Source: Oscillospiraceae bacterium
GTDB taxonomy: Bacteria > Bacillota > Clostridia > Oscillospirales > Ruminococcaceae
Assembly: GCA_004554485.1 (NCBI GenBank)
Contig: SFLS01000012.1
Span: 1-44,181 of the forward strand
Length of the DNA: 44,181 nucleotides
Reading direction: 5' to 3'
This document shows positions 23,380 through 31,182 of this stretch, piece after piece; the first letter of the stretch is position 1; the number at the start of each line of letters is the position of its first letter. The translations under genes were made by a program, and so were the position numbers. A model generated the notes under the pieces. That model searched no databases. It saw only the letters and a list, made by a program, of their open reading frames with translations, and was not told the origin of the DNA.

Positions 23380-24107
23380 CTTTCACCCTCGCTTCGGTCA
23401 GTTTTTTGGCCCCGCCCGGTAAAGACGAGGGCGGTATCCTCCCCGTCCAGCCGGACCCGTCCGGCCTTCAGCAGCTCCAGCACCGCCATAAAGGTGGCGA
23501 CCAGCTCGCTGCGGTCCCGGGTATCCTCCCAGATGTTCTGCAGGGTCAGGGTGCCGCGGCGGTAAAAACGGCGCAGCAGGTGCATGATGCGGCTGGTGAC
23601 CGAAACCACCGGCTTGGCCACCAACGGAGTAAAGGCGGTCTCCTGCGGGGGCAGCCGGCGGCGTCCCCGGCCGCAGGCCGACCAGTAGGCGGCGGCCAGC
23701 TCTCCGCAGGGGTGGCGGCGGCGGTAGGTGGGGTCGATCTCCAGCGGCAGGGGGCTGCGGGTGAATACCGCCCAGCCGCTGTCCCGCAGGCGCAGCAGCG
23801 CGGCGGCCTGCTTGCAGCTCTGGTATTCCAGCAGCTGGCCCACCAGCTCGGCGCGGGGATCTTCCTCTTTTTCCTCCCGGGGCAGCAGGCTGGCCGTTTT
23901 GATGTAGACCAGCCGGGAGGCCATCTCCAAAAACTCGCTGGCGACCTCCATCTGATGCTCCTGCAGGGTACGGATGCAGGCCATGTACTGCTCCAGCAGG
24001 TCGCTGATGTTGATGTCGCAGATCTCGATCTGGTGCTTGGAAAGCAGCGCCAGGATCAGATCCAGAGGGCCTTCGTATTCGTTTACCTTAAAGGTGAGTT
24101 TTTCCAT
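23376..24107 (-). CDS. scpA: Segregation and condensation protein A
   Basis: ScpA is the kleisin that bridges SMC heads. The 243-residue protein starts with the typical KVNEYEGPLDLILALLSKHQ, DINISDLLEQYM, then EFLEMASRLVYIKTASLLPR. The C-terminal winged helix contains FMAVLELLKAGRVRL. It follows the site-2 protease by 12 bp and overlaps scpB, the standard scpAB arrangement. Confidence 0.95.
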   Translation of the reverse strand: MEKLTFKVNEYEGPLDLILALLSKHQIEICDINISDLLEQYMACIRTLQEHQMEVASEFLEMASRLVYIKTASLLPREEKEEDPRAELVGQLLEYQSCKQAAALLRLRDSGWAVFTRSPLPLEIDPTYRRRHPCGELAAAYWSACGRGRRRLPPQETAFTPLVAKPVVSVTSRIMHLLRRFYRRGTLTLQNIWEDTRDRSELVATFMAVLELLKAGRVRLDGEDTALVFTGRGQKTDRSEGER

Positions 24108-24119
24108 CTTTGTCGGTCC

Positions 24120-24767
24120 TTATCCCAAAAATGCCGTAATGGTATCCAAAAAATGAAAGACGGCGCTGCGCAGGAAGGCAAGGGGGCCGTCCAGCCAGCC
24201 CAGGAACAGGATGAGGAACACCGCAAGGATGATGTAGCGCTCATACTGCATGATCTTGTAGTAAAGGTTGGCGGGCAGCACCGCGGTGACGATGCGGCTG
24301 CCGTCCAGCGGCGGGATGGGGATGAGGTTAAAGACCGCCAGGTTGATGTTCAGCAGGCACATGATGGAAAGGATCTGTGCGATGGCGTTGGCGGTGGTAA
24401 AGCTGACGGCCAGCACGGGATACAGGAAGAAGCACCACAGCTTGTACAAAATCAGGCTGAGGAGCGCCAGAATGATATTGGCGGCGGGGCCGGCCAGCGC
24501 GGTAAGGATCATGCCCTTTTTGACGTTCTTGAAATACCGGGTTGTAACCGGCACCGGCTTGGCCCAGCCAAACCCGGTAAAGATCATCAGGATGGAGCCG
24601 AACACATCCAGGTGCGGCAGGGGATTGAGGGTAAGCCGGCCGAGATTTTTGGCAGTGGGGTCGCCCAACTTATCGCTGGCCCAGGCGTGGGCGCATTCGT
24701 GGATGGGAATGGCGGTGACCAACACCATGGCGCGCACCAGATAGGTGAACATGGTTTCCTTCAACAT
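24120..24767 (-). CDS. Site-2 protease family membrane metalloprotease
   Basis: A 215-residue M50-type intramembrane zinc protease of the short YwhC/ YdiL-like class (no PDZ domain). HECAH (residues about 24-28) is the HExxH zinc motif, and NLIPIPPLDGSR carries the third ligand Asp. It has about five to six membrane segments. It heads the scpA-dacA operon behind its own promoter; in many Firmicutes this family sits next to scpAB. Substrate unknown. Confidence 0.92.
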   Translation of the reverse strand: MLKETMFTYLVRAMVLVTAIPIHECAHAWASDKLGDPTAKNLGRLTLNPLPHLDVFGSILMIFTGFGWAKPVPVTTRYFKNVKKGMILTALAGPAANIILALLSLILYKLWCFFLYPVLAVSFTTANAIAQILSIMCLLNINLAVFNLIPIPPLDGSRIVTAVLPANLYYKIMQYERYIILAVFLILFLGWLDGPLAFLRSAVFHFLDTITAFLG

Positions 24768-24807
24768 AGGGTTCTCCTTGCAGACCGTGATACGGTTATT
24801 CTATATT

Positions 24808-24836
24808 ATTATATAACACATACACACAAAACACAA
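24808..24836 (-). promoter_or_regulatory. Promoter of the site-2 protease-scpAB-dacA operon
   Basis: Minus-strand TTGTGT at 24831-24836, a 17-nt spacer and TATAAT at 24808-24813, 41 nt upstream of the start. Confidence 0.7.
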
Positions 24837-24976
24837 GCGAACAAAGCGTGAACATTGCAGCCCTGTCAATCGGGAACAAGGCAGATCCCAAAGCCAGTTC
24901 AAAAGCTCATTTTGCAGGAACGGTTAAGTAAAAAATGCAGAAAAATGGAAATATAGGGATAAAATCATAAAAATAC

Positions 24977-25004
24977 TTGATATTTTGAAAGTTTATGGTA
25001 TAGT
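24977..25004 (+). promoter_or_regulatory. Promoter of ald
   Basis: TTGATA at 24977-24982, a 16-nt spacer and TATAGT at 24999-25004 with a TGG extension, in a locally AT-rich stretch. Confidence 0.65.
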
Positions 25005-25048
25005 AAAATCCAAAGTTCATTTTTATCTGCAAGAAAAGGAGAAAAATT

Positions 25049-26164
25049 ATGCGTATTGGTTGCCCCAAAGAGATCAAAGCCCAGGAGGGCCGCGTTGCCC
25101 TGACCCCCGCCGGTGCCGACGCTTTTGTCCGCGCAGGTCATACGGTTTATATGCAGAAAGGCGCCGGCCTCGGCAGCGGCTTTGCCGATGAAGAGTATAC
25201 CGCCGTCGGCGCACAGCTGCTGGAAACGCCCCGGGAGGTTTACGATATCGCCGATATGATCATCAAGGTCAAAGAGCCGCTCGCCCCCGAGTATGAGCTG
25301 CTGCGCGAAGGCCAGATCCTGTTTACCTACCTGCACCTCGCCCCCGACCCCGAGCAGACCCAAGCGCTCCTGCGCCGGAAGGTCATCGGCATCGCTTACG
25401 AGACGGTTCAGCCCGCTGACGGCAGCCTGCCCCTGCTGGCCCCGATGAGCGAAGTAGCCGGCCGCATGGCAGTACAGGTCGGCGCCACCATGCTGGAAGC
25501 CAACTGCGGCGGCCGCGGCATCCTTCTGGGCGGCGTGACCGGCGTAGAGCGCGGCAACGTCGTCGTTCTCGGCGGCGGCAATGTCGGTACCAACGCGGCC
25601 AAGATGGCAGTCGGCCTCGGCGCCAACGTCACCGTCCTTGATGTCAGCATCAAGCGCCTGGCCTACCTGGAGGATATCTTCGGCGGCCGTGTCCAGACCC
25701 TGCTCTCCAACCCGTACAACATCGCCCGCGCCGTCAAGGAGGCCGATCTGGTCATCGGCTGCGTTCTGATCCCCGGCGCCAAGGCGCCCAAGCTGGTCAC
25801 CGAGGAGATGGTACAGGCCATGCGCCCCGGCTCCGCCATCGTGGATGTCGCCATCGACCAGGGCGGCTCCATCGAGACCATCGACCGTATCACCACCCAT
25901 AAGGATCCCTGCTTCGTCAAGCACGGCGTCCTGCATTATTCCGTTGCCAATATGCCCGGCGGCGTTCCCCGCACCTCCACGCTGGCCCTGACCGGCGCCA
26001 CCCTGCCCTACGCGCTCAAGCTCGCGAACCTGGGCGCGGAAGCTGCCTGTAAGGCCGACCCCGCGCTGATGAAGGGCCTCAACGTCTACTACGGCAAGAT
26101 GACCTGCCGGAACGTTGCCGAGAGCCAGAAGCTCGAGTACGTCGACCCCACCACCCTGTTCTGA
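25049..26164 (+). CDS. ald: Alanine dehydrogenase
   Basis: Ald interconverts L-alanine and pyruvate with NAD, releasing or fixing ammonia. The 371-residue length is exact for the family. RIGCPKEIKAQEGRVALTP has the substrate Arg15, IIKVKEPL the catalytic Lys (about 75), YLHLA the catalytic His96, and VVVLGGGNVGTNAAKMA the NAD-binding loop. IVDVAIDQGG carries the catalytic Asp. AAAGGAG precedes the ATG. It is monocistronic with a strong terminator, and the codon use (strong GCC/GGC bias) suggests high expression. Confidence 0.97.
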   Translation: MRIGCPKEIKAQEGRVALTPAGADAFVRAGHTVYMQKGAGLGSGFADEEYTAVGAQLLETPREVYDIADMIIKVKEPLAPEYELLREGQILFTYLHLAPDPEQTQALLRRKVIGIAYETVQPADGSLPLLAPMSEVAGRMAVQVGATMLEANCGGRGILLGGVTGVERGNVVVLGGGNVGTNAAKMAVGLGANVTVLDVSIKRLAYLEDIFGGRVQTLLSNPYNIARAVKEADLVIGCVLIPGAKAPKLVTEEMVQAMRPGSAIVDVAIDQGGSIETIDRITTHKDPCFVKHGVLHYSVANMPGGVPRTSTLALTGATLPYALKLANLGAEAACKADPALMKGLNVYYGKMTCRNVAESQKLEYVDPTTLF

Positions 26165-26191
26165 TTAAGCTCATCGCAAACGCCTTTGAGA

Positions 26192-26228
26192 AAAGCCCCC
26201 GAGTCCGTTTGTTGGACTCGGGGGCTTT
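26192..26228 (+). terminator. Terminator of ald
   Basis: AAAGCCCCCGAGTCC pairs perfectly with GGACTCGGGGGCTTT (15 bp, 7-nt loop). Confidence 0.9.
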
Positions 26229-26255
26229 GCGCTCCTACCAGGCGCCACGCATCCC

Positions 26256-26289
26256 GCAGGGTCTCCGCCCTTCGGCCGGAGCGTCCTGC
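26256..26289 (-). repeat. One-armed degenerate copy of palindromic element (tentative)
   Basis: Outer GCAGG/CCTGC encloses a single CTCCG/CGGAG arm with a TTC centre. The minus-strand flank CTGTGCAGGACG resembles the left flank of the four full copies. It may be a decayed or partial member of the same family. Confidence 0.35.
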
Positions 26290-26313
26290 ACAGTACCGGC
26301 CTCTCTCCCACGC

Positions 26314-26341
26314 AAAAAGCCCCTGCCAATGGCAGAGGCTT
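26314..26341 (-). terminator. Terminator of rpmB
   Basis: On the minus strand AAGCC.CTGCC pairs with GGCAG.GGCTT (one mismatch, 3-nt loop), followed by TTTTT. Confidence 0.75.
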
Positions 26342-26363
26342 TGGACTCGTGGGGAAAAACTGA

Positions 26364-26552
26364 TCAGACAGCTCTCTCTACTTTGCCGGAACGCAAGCAG
26401 CGGGTGCAGGCGTAGATACGGCAGGGAGTACCGTTTACAACTGCCTTTACCCGTCTGACATTGGGCTTCCAGGTACGGTTCGCCCGACGATGGGAGTGAG
26501 AAACCTTGATCCCGAAAGTAACGCCCTTACCACAAATTTCGCATTTTGCCAT
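26364..26552 (-). CDS. rpmB: 50S ribosomal protein L28
   Basis: A 62-residue protein: MAKCEICGKGVTFGIKVSHS, HRRANRTWKPNVRRVK and ACTRCLRSGKVERAV are typical. Both CxxC pairs of the zinc-ribbon form are present (CEIC and CTRC), so this is the Zn-binding C+ type. AAGGAGG precedes the ATG. It is monocistronic on the minus strand, between ald and cca. Confidence 0.96.
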   Translation of the reverse strand: MAKCEICGKGVTFGIKVSHSHRRANRTWKPNVRRVKAVVNGTPCRIYACTRCLRSGKVERAV

Positions 26553-26597
26553 TTGTCTGCACCTCCTTATGGGGCAATATTATCATGCAACATTAGT

Positions 26598-26626
26598 ATA
26601 TTATCAAAGTTTGCGCCCAAAAGCAA
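26598..26626 (-). promoter_or_regulatory. Promoter of rpmB
   Basis: Minus-strand TTGCTT at 26621-26626, a 17-nt spacer and TAATAT at 26598-26603. An overlapping GATAAT is an alternative -10. Confidence 0.5.
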
Positions 26627-26718
26627 GAACTTTTTTGCATAAGGCGGGCTTTTCCCGGGGGATGGCGCGCAAAACGGCATATTTTACAGCACCAAAGAAA
26701 AAAGATGAGCCCCGCGGC

Positions 26719-26747
26719 TTTTGAACGGCAGGGAAATTTGGTATAAT
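26719..26747 (+). promoter_or_regulatory. Extended -10 promoter of cca
   Basis: TGGTATAAT with TATAAT at 26742-26747; TTTTGA (26719-26724) lies 17 nt upstream. It starts only about 20 nt before the gene's ribosome-binding site. Confidence 0.65.
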
Positions 26748-26773
26748 AGGAAAAACGGAAGGGGGCGGCAGGT

Positions 26774-28138
26774 ATGAGGGAAAAGATCCCGGCGCCGGTG
26801 CTGGCTCTGCTGCGGCGGCTGCACCGGGCGGGCTTTGAGGCCTACCCGGTGGGCGGCTGTGTGCGGGATATCTGGCGCGGCGTGCCGCCTCACGATTGGG
26901 ATATTGCCGTTTCGGCGCTGCCGCAGCAGGTGGAAGCCCTGTTTGCCGACTGCCGGGTGATCGAAACGGGGCTGCGGCACGGCACGGTAACGGTGCTGGC
27001 GGGGGGATACCCGGTGGAGATCACCAGCTTCCGGGGAGAGAGCGGCTATACCGACGGACGGCGGCCGGACAGCGTGCAGTTCGGCGTGAGCCTGCAGCAG
27101 GATCTGGCCCGGCGGGATTTTACCATCGGGGCCGTGGCGTGGGATGTGCAAAATGACTGCCTCATCGATCCCTACGGCGGCCAACAGGACTGGCAGGCCC
27201 GCCTGCTGCGGGCGGTGGGGAATCCGGAACGCCGCTTTGCCGAAGACGGCCTGCGCGTCCTGCGGGGGCTGCGCTTTGCGGCGACGCTGGGCCTGACGGT
27301 CGAACCGGCGACGGCGGCGGCGCTGCGGCGCTGCGCTCCCATGCTGCGGCGCATCGCGCCGGAGCGGGTGCGGGAAGAGCTGGAAAAGCTGCTCTGCGGA
27401 GAATACGCCGCGCCGGTGCTGCGGGAATATATCGGGACGGTCGGCGTGGTGCTGCCGGAACTGCTGCCGATGGTGGGCTTTGCCCAGCGCAACCCCCACC
27501 ACAACCGCGATGTATGGGAGCACACGCTGGCGGTGCTGCAGAATGTCCCGGCGGAGCGGACGCTGCGCTGGGCGGCGCTGCTGCACGATGTAGCCAAGCC
27601 GCAGTGCTGCACCGTGGATGAAAAAGGGATCCGGCACTTTTACGGGCACCAGGCGGCCGGGGCCGGCGTCGCGGAAAAGCTGCTGCGGCGGCTGCGGTGC
27701 GAGACCCGGCTGGTGGATGACGTGACCGAGCTGATCCGCATCCACGATATCCGCTTCGAGGCTACCGAGGCAATGGCGGTGCGCTGGGCAGGCCGCTGGG
27801 GGGAACGGCGCTTTCTGCAGTTTCTGGCGCTGCGCCGGGCGGATACGCTGGGGCAGGCCGCCCCGGAACAGGCGCAGCCCTACTACGAGGCGATGATCGC
27901 CCACCTGGCGGCAGCCAGGGAAAAACACGCCTGCTTTACGCTGCGGGAGCTGGCGGTCAACGGGGAGGATCTGCTGGCGCTCGGCTGCCGTGGCAAGGCC
28001 GTCGGACAGACCCTGGAAGCGCTGCTCCACGCCGTGCAGGAGGGGCGGCTCCCCAACCAAAAAGCCGCGCTGCTTGCCTCGCTGCAAACAAAAGCCGCAG
28101 CCGCCGGCGAATCCGACGGCTTTTGCAAGCCATTATAG
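26774..28138 (+). CDS. cca: CCA tRNA nucleotidyltransferase
   Basis: Adds or repairs the 3' CCA of tRNAs. The 454-residue class II nucleotidyltransferase shows YPVGGCVRD (nucleotide-binding loop), DWDIAVSA (DxD metal site), ARRDFTIGAVAWD and RRFAEDGLRVLRGLRFAA. A C-terminal HD domain (LLHDVAKP) adds a likely phosphohydrolase function. Both tRNA genes visible here already encode CCA, so repair is the likely main role. The 3' end of the gene contains an AAAAGCC...GGCTTTT hairpin that may double as a terminator. Confidence 0.95.
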   Translation: MREKIPAPVLALLRRLHRAGFEAYPVGGCVRDIWRGVPPHDWDIAVSALPQQVEALFADCRVIETGLRHGTVTVLAGGYPVEITSFRGESGYTDGRRPDSVQFGVSLQQDLARRDFTIGAVAWDVQNDCLIDPYGGQQDWQARLLRAVGNPERRFAEDGLRVLRGLRFAATLGLTVEPATAAALRRCAPMLRRIAPERVREELEKLLCGEYAAPVLREYIGTVGVVLPELLPMVGFAQRNPHHNRDVWEHTLAVLQNVPAERTLRWAALLHDVAKPQCCTVDEKGIRHFYGHQAAGAGVAEKLLRRLRCETRLVDDVTELIRIHDIRFEATEAMAVRWAGRWGERRFLQFLALRRADTLGQAAPEQAQPYYEAMIAHLAAAREKHACFTLRELAVNGEDLLALGCRGKAVGQTLEALLHAVQEGRLPNQKAALLASLQTKAAAAGESDGFCKPL

Positions 28139-28311
28139 GGGAGCCGTTCCCACCCGGAAGCTTCACACGCACCCAGGGTTTTCTCTTTATCATATGCCCT
28201 GCTTTTCCTAACCGGAGGGTGTGCGGTCAGCGCCCCGTTTTGTCCGGGCGTCGGAAGCGAAAAGCCTTTTGGAAAATCCACTGACAGCTTTGCCGGGGGA
28301 TTCCCCAATCT

Positions 28312-28341
28312 AAAAGAGCCTGTCAAAAGACAGGCTCTTTT
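28312..28341. terminator. Bidirectional terminator between cca and DUF1648 gene
   Basis: AAAAGAGCCTGTC pairs perfectly with GACAGGCTCTTTT (13 bp, AAAA loop), with T tracts on both strands. It separates the convergent genes. Confidence 0.9.
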
Positions 28342-28383
28342 CCCATCGTGGTGCCTATGCTGCGGCGGGAACGCCGCGCTGCG

Positions 28384-28674
28384 TTATCGGTTAAAAAGCA
28401 GCATCAGGATATGGCAAAGGACCGAAACGGCCGCCACCGCGGTACAGGCCCAGGCGTTCTTTTCGGACCGCCGGCCCAGCAGCCCTGCCAGGCCGAACCC
28501 GATCCCCAGCAGCGTGGGCAGCAGAACGGCGAGGGGTTTGGCCATGGTACCGCTGGCCTCCCCGGAAAAGCTTATCTGCGTGATGACCTCCTGCGGCAGT
28601 AAAAACCAGCCCACCAGCGCCAGAGCCAGACAGGCCGCCATGCACAGGGCGGTAACGATTTTACGGATGCTCAT
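28384..28674 (-). CDS. DUF1648-domain small membrane protein
   Basis: A 96-residue protein with about three membrane segments. After the first helix, FLLPQEVITQISFSGEASGT followed by MAKPLAVLLPTLLGI matches DUF1648 (LPxxVxxHFxxxGxxDxxxxK...LLP), the N-terminal module of SdpI-like immunity proteins; the rest of SdpI is absent. The start overlaps the DUF1653 stop by 4 nt (ATGA), so they form a two-gene unit. Function unknown. Confidence 0.78.
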   Translation of the reverse strand: MSIRKIVTALCMAACLALALVGWFLLPQEVITQISFSGEASGTMAKPLAVLLPTLLGIGFGLAGLLGRRSEKNAWACTAVAAVSVLCHILMLLFNR

Positions 28675-28907
28675 GTGTTTTCCCCTCCCAGGTAAGTAAA
28701 TCGATGAGGATAGGTTTGACCGTCGCGCTCGACAGGCTCGCTCCACATGGCAAGGGGCCGCACCCACAGGCCGCCTTCGCCGTACAGCGCGCGGTAAACG
28801 ACCATCCATTCCTGCGTTTCGCTATGGCGGGCAAAATCCACCAGCAGGTATTCGCCGCCCTTAAAGTGCCGGTAGCGGCCAAGCGGGGGAAATTCAGGGT
28901 GGGACAT
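28671..28907 (-). CDS. DUF1653 domain protein
   Basis: A 78-residue protein: GRYRHFKGGEYLLVDFARHS, then VVYRALYGEGGLWVRPLAMW are the DUF1653 signature (RYRHFKGxxYxVxxxAxHSET...VVYxxLYG). AAAGGAG precedes ATG 28907. It is translationally coupled to the DUF1648 gene and divergent from the ferredoxin-type DUF362 gene, with palindromic copy B in between. Cytoplasmic, function unknown. Confidence 0.9.
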   Translation of the reverse strand: MSHPEFPPLGRYRHFKGGEYLLVDFARHSETQEWMVVYRALYGEGGLWVRPLAMWSEPVERDGQTYPHRFTYLGGENT

Positions 28908-28934
28908 GGCAGGCGCTCCTTTCTTTCGGCTTTG

Positions 28935-29045
28935 TGCAGAGGGCCGGGTCCGGCGGAGCCGCCGCCGGGCTTCGCCCGGCGCCCGCGCCTTCGGCGCGGG
29001 TCCGCAGCCCAAAGGGCTGCGGACGGCTCCGCCGCTTCTGCGGCC
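28935..29045 (+). repeat. Three-armed palindromic element, copy B
   Basis: The outer stem CGGCGGAGCC (28951-28960) pairs with 29025-29034. The arms are 28964-28980 (7 bp, loop TTC), 28982-29000 (8 bp, loop TTC) and 29001-29023 (10 bp, loop AAA). The left flank TTGTGCAGAGGGC matches copy A exactly and TTTTCCAA follows on the right in both. It lies in the divergent region between DUF1653 and the DUF362 gene. Confidence 0.82.
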
Positions 29046-29096
29046 GGGTTTCTTTTCCAACAGTATACCAAAGCGCCCCGGCGTTTGCAATGCCCT

Positions 29097-29125
29097 TTGA
29101 CAGACCGTGCCGTTACGGTTACAAT
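29097..29125 (+). promoter_or_regulatory. Promoter of the DUF362/ferredoxin gene
   Basis: TTGACA at 29097-29102, a 17-nt spacer and TACAAT at 29120-29125. Confidence 0.8.
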
Positions 29126-29156
29126 AGGGATCAGAAAACAAATAGGAGGTATCCCC

Positions 29157-30284
29157 ATGAATCCGTCCAAAGTGTATTTTACCGACCTGCGCACCAACAA
29201 TGGCGGAAACCTGCCCCAAAAGCTGCAGCGCCTGATCCGTGCGGCGGGGATCGGCTCCATCGATATGGAAAAGAAATTCGTCGCCATCAAGCTGCACTTC
29301 GGCGAACCGGGCAACCTGAGCTTCTTGCGGCCCAACTACGCCAAGGCGGTCGCCGATGTGGTAAAGGAGCAGGGCGGGCTTCCCTTTCTGACCGACTGCA
29401 ATACCCTGTACGTCGGCCGGCGCAAGCACGCGCTGGAGCATATCGAAGCTGCGCAGGAAAACGGCTTTTCCCCACTGTCCACCGGGTGCCAGATCATCAT
29501 CGGGGATGGGCTGAAGGGGACCGACGAAGCGGAGGTGCCGGTGGAGGGCGGCGAGTATGTCAAAACGGCCAAAATCGGGCGCGCGGTCATGGATGCCGAT
29601 GTGTTCATCAGCCTGACGCATTTTAAGGGGCATGAATCCACCGGCTTTGGCGGCGCCATCAAGAATATCGGGATGGGCTGCGGCAGCCGCGCCGGCAAAA
29701 TGGAGCAGCACTGCAGCGGCAAGGTCTCGTCCGACCCCCAGAAGTGCGTGGGCTGCGGCGCCTGCGCCAAGGCCTGCGCACAGGGCGCGATTGCCTACGG
29801 CAAGGACCGCAAAGCGGTGATCGATGCGGAAAGGTGTGTGGGCTGCGGACGCTGCCTCGGCCACTGCAACTTTGATGCCATCCACAACCGCAACTGGAAC
29901 GCCGGCGACCTGCTGAACCGCAAGATGGCGGAATATACCAAGGCGGTGCTGGCAGGGAGACCGTCGTTCCACATCAGTATGGTCATCGATATCAGCCCCA
30001 GCTGTGACTGCTGCAGCACCAACGATGCCCCTATCCTGCCGGACATCGGGATGTTTGCCAGCTTTGACCCCGTGGCGCTGGATCAGGCCTGCGCCGATGC
30101 CTGCAACCGCCAGCAGCCCCTGCCGAACAGCCAGCTCGCCGAGAATATGGCATCGCCCGGGTTCTGCGATCACCACGATCACTTTATCAACAACGCCCCG
30201 GAAACCGACTGGCGCGTCTGCCTGGAGCACGCCGAAAAAATCGGAGTGGGCACCCGTGCCTACGAGCTGGTCCGGGTCAAATAA
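29157..30284 (+). CDS. DUF362 domain protein with two 4Fe-4S clusters
   Basis: A 375-residue cytoplasmic iron-sulfur protein. The N-terminal and C-terminal parts form the DUF362 domain (KLHFGEPGNLSFLRPNYAKA, HFKGHESTGFGGAIKNIGMG, and SFDPVALDQACADACN near the end). In the middle are two ferredoxin motifs CVGCGACAKAC and CVGCGRCLGHC. Such proteins are common in clostridia and presumed to be redox carriers or maturases, but the reaction is unknown. ATG 29157 follows AGGAGG. It is monocistronic. Confidence 0.93.
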   Translation: MNPSKVYFTDLRTNNGGNLPQKLQRLIRAAGIGSIDMEKKFVAIKLHFGEPGNLSFLRPNYAKAVADVVKEQGGLPFLTDCNTLYVGRRKHALEHIEAAQENGFSPLSTGCQIIIGDGLKGTDEAEVPVEGGEYVKTAKIGRAVMDADVFISLTHFKGHESTGFGGAIKNIGMGCGSRAGKMEQHCSGKVSSDPQKCVGCGACAKACAQGAIAYGKDRKAVIDAERCVGCGRCLGHCNFDAIHNRNWNAGDLLNRKMAEYTKAVLAGRPSFHISMVIDISPSCDCCSTNDAPILPDIGMFASFDPVALDQACADACNRQQPLPNSQLAENMASPGFCDHHDHFINNAPETDWRVCLEHAEKIGVGTRAYELVRVK

Positions 30285-30308
30285 CCTCCGCAAAGGCAGC
30301 ATACTCCC

Positions 30309-30333
30309 GCCCGCCGCATTTCATGCGGCGGGC
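30309..30333 (+). terminator. Hairpin after DUF362 gene
   Basis: GCCCGCCGCAT pairs perfectly with ATGCGGCGGGC (11 bp, TTC loop). Only a short T tract follows, and the triloop resembles the arms of the nearby palindromic copy C. Confidence 0.6.
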
Positions 30334-30364
30334 GGCTTTGGTCTGTACAGGGGGCGGCTGTGCG

Positions 30365-30450
30365 GCCCGCAGGGCCGTCCGCCCCCCAAGGGGGCGGACG
30401 CCGCGGCCTTCGGCCGCGGGCTCCGGCAAAGGCCGGAGCGCCCTGCGGGC
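30365..30450 (+). repeat. Three-armed palindromic element, copy C
   Basis: The outer stem GCCCGCAGGG (30365-30374) pairs with 30441-30450. The arms are 30376-30400 (11 bp, loop CAA), 30401-30419 (8 bp, loop TTC) and 30420-30439 (8 bp, loop AAAG). The left flank CTGTACAGGGGGCGG resembles those of the other copies. It lies between the DUF362 gene and the tetR promoter. Confidence 0.8.
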
Positions 30451-30498
30451 CTGCCGGCTCCCGTTGGTGAATTTTGGGTGAAAAATGTGCCCTTCAAA

Positions 30499-30528
30499 TT
30501 GACAAATACACATAGTGTGTATTATAAT
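30499..30528 (+). promoter_or_regulatory. Promoter of the tetR-acyltransferase-ligase operon
   Basis: TTGACA at 30499-30504, an 18-nt spacer and TATAAT at 30523-30528, 51 bp before the tetR start. Confidence 0.9.
30505..30523 (+). promoter_or_regulatory. Putative TetR operator within the promoter spacer
   Basis: A perfect inverted repeat AATACACA-TAG-TGTGTATT fills the spacer between -35 and -10. Its position predicts that the bound regulator excludes RNA polymerase, giving autorepression of the whole operon. Confidence 0.75.
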
Positions 30529-30578
30529 CCAAACTGGCGCGGTAAAAAGCGCCGATTTTCCCGAAAGGAGCGAGAGGA

Positions 30579-31178
30579 ATGTCGATCGCAGGCCAGCCCA
30601 TGGATAAACGGATGCTGCGCACCCGCGAAGCGATCCGCTGCGCGCTGCTCTCGCTGCTGAACCAGAAGGATGTTTCTCAGATCACGGTCTCGGAGCTGAC
30701 CGAAAAGGCCGCCATCAGCCGCAAAACCTTTTATTTGCACTATTCCAGTGTGGATGAGGCGCTGCAGGAGCTGGAAAACGAGATCGAGCAGTGGCTGCTG
30801 GCCCAGCTGGCCCAAAGCGACGTCTGGGGCAACCGGCACGATCTTTACAGCATCCTCAGCCGGATGGACCGGGCCCTGCAGGAGCACGAGACCTATTCCT
30901 GCTACCTGGAAAACCGCCGTTCCCGCTATTTTCTGATGTACCGGCTCAAAAATTCCATCGTGCGGATGGTAAAGGAGCAGCTGCAGCAGAACATTCCCGG
31001 GGCGGAGGAGGATATGGAGGCGGCCGCCGATTTTGCGGTATCCGGCGTCCTTTCCATGTACTACGAATGGCTGACAGCCCAGCAGGTAACGCTGCGGCAG
31101 CTGGCGGATAAGGCCCAAAAGCTGCTTTTCGGTGCCGTGCGGGGCCTTTTGGGGAAAAGAACAGAAGAAAAGGAGTAA
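30579..31178 (+). CDS. TetR/AcrR family transcriptional regulator
   Basis: A 199-residue regulator with the N-terminal helix-turn-helix (about 12-58): TREAIRCALLSLLNQKDVSQ, ITVSELTEKAAISRKTFYLH, the canonical TetR pattern. The C-terminal ligand domain is helical and not diagnostic. It is the first gene of the operon; the acyltransferase-like gene begins 5 nt after its stop. A 19-bp palindrome inside the promoter is its likely operator. The neighbours suggest an acyl-CoA or fatty-acid ligand (inference). Confidence 0.92.
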   Translation: MSIAGQPMDKRMLRTREAIRCALLSLLNQKDVSQITVSELTEKAAISRKTFYLHYSSVDEALQELENEIEQWLLAQLAQSDVWGNRHDLYSILSRMDRALQEHETYSCYLENRRSRYFLMYRLKNSIVRMVKEQLQQNIPGAEEDMEAAADFAVSGVLSMYYEWLTAQQVTLRQLADKAQKLLFGAVRGLLGKRTEEKE

Positions 31179-31182
31179 CAAA

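Noticed and set aside
28671..30302. 543-codon minus-strand ORF opposite the DUF362 gene
   Set aside because: Only its last 78 codons (the DUF1653 protein) are real; the rest is the antisense shadow of the ferredoxin-type gene.
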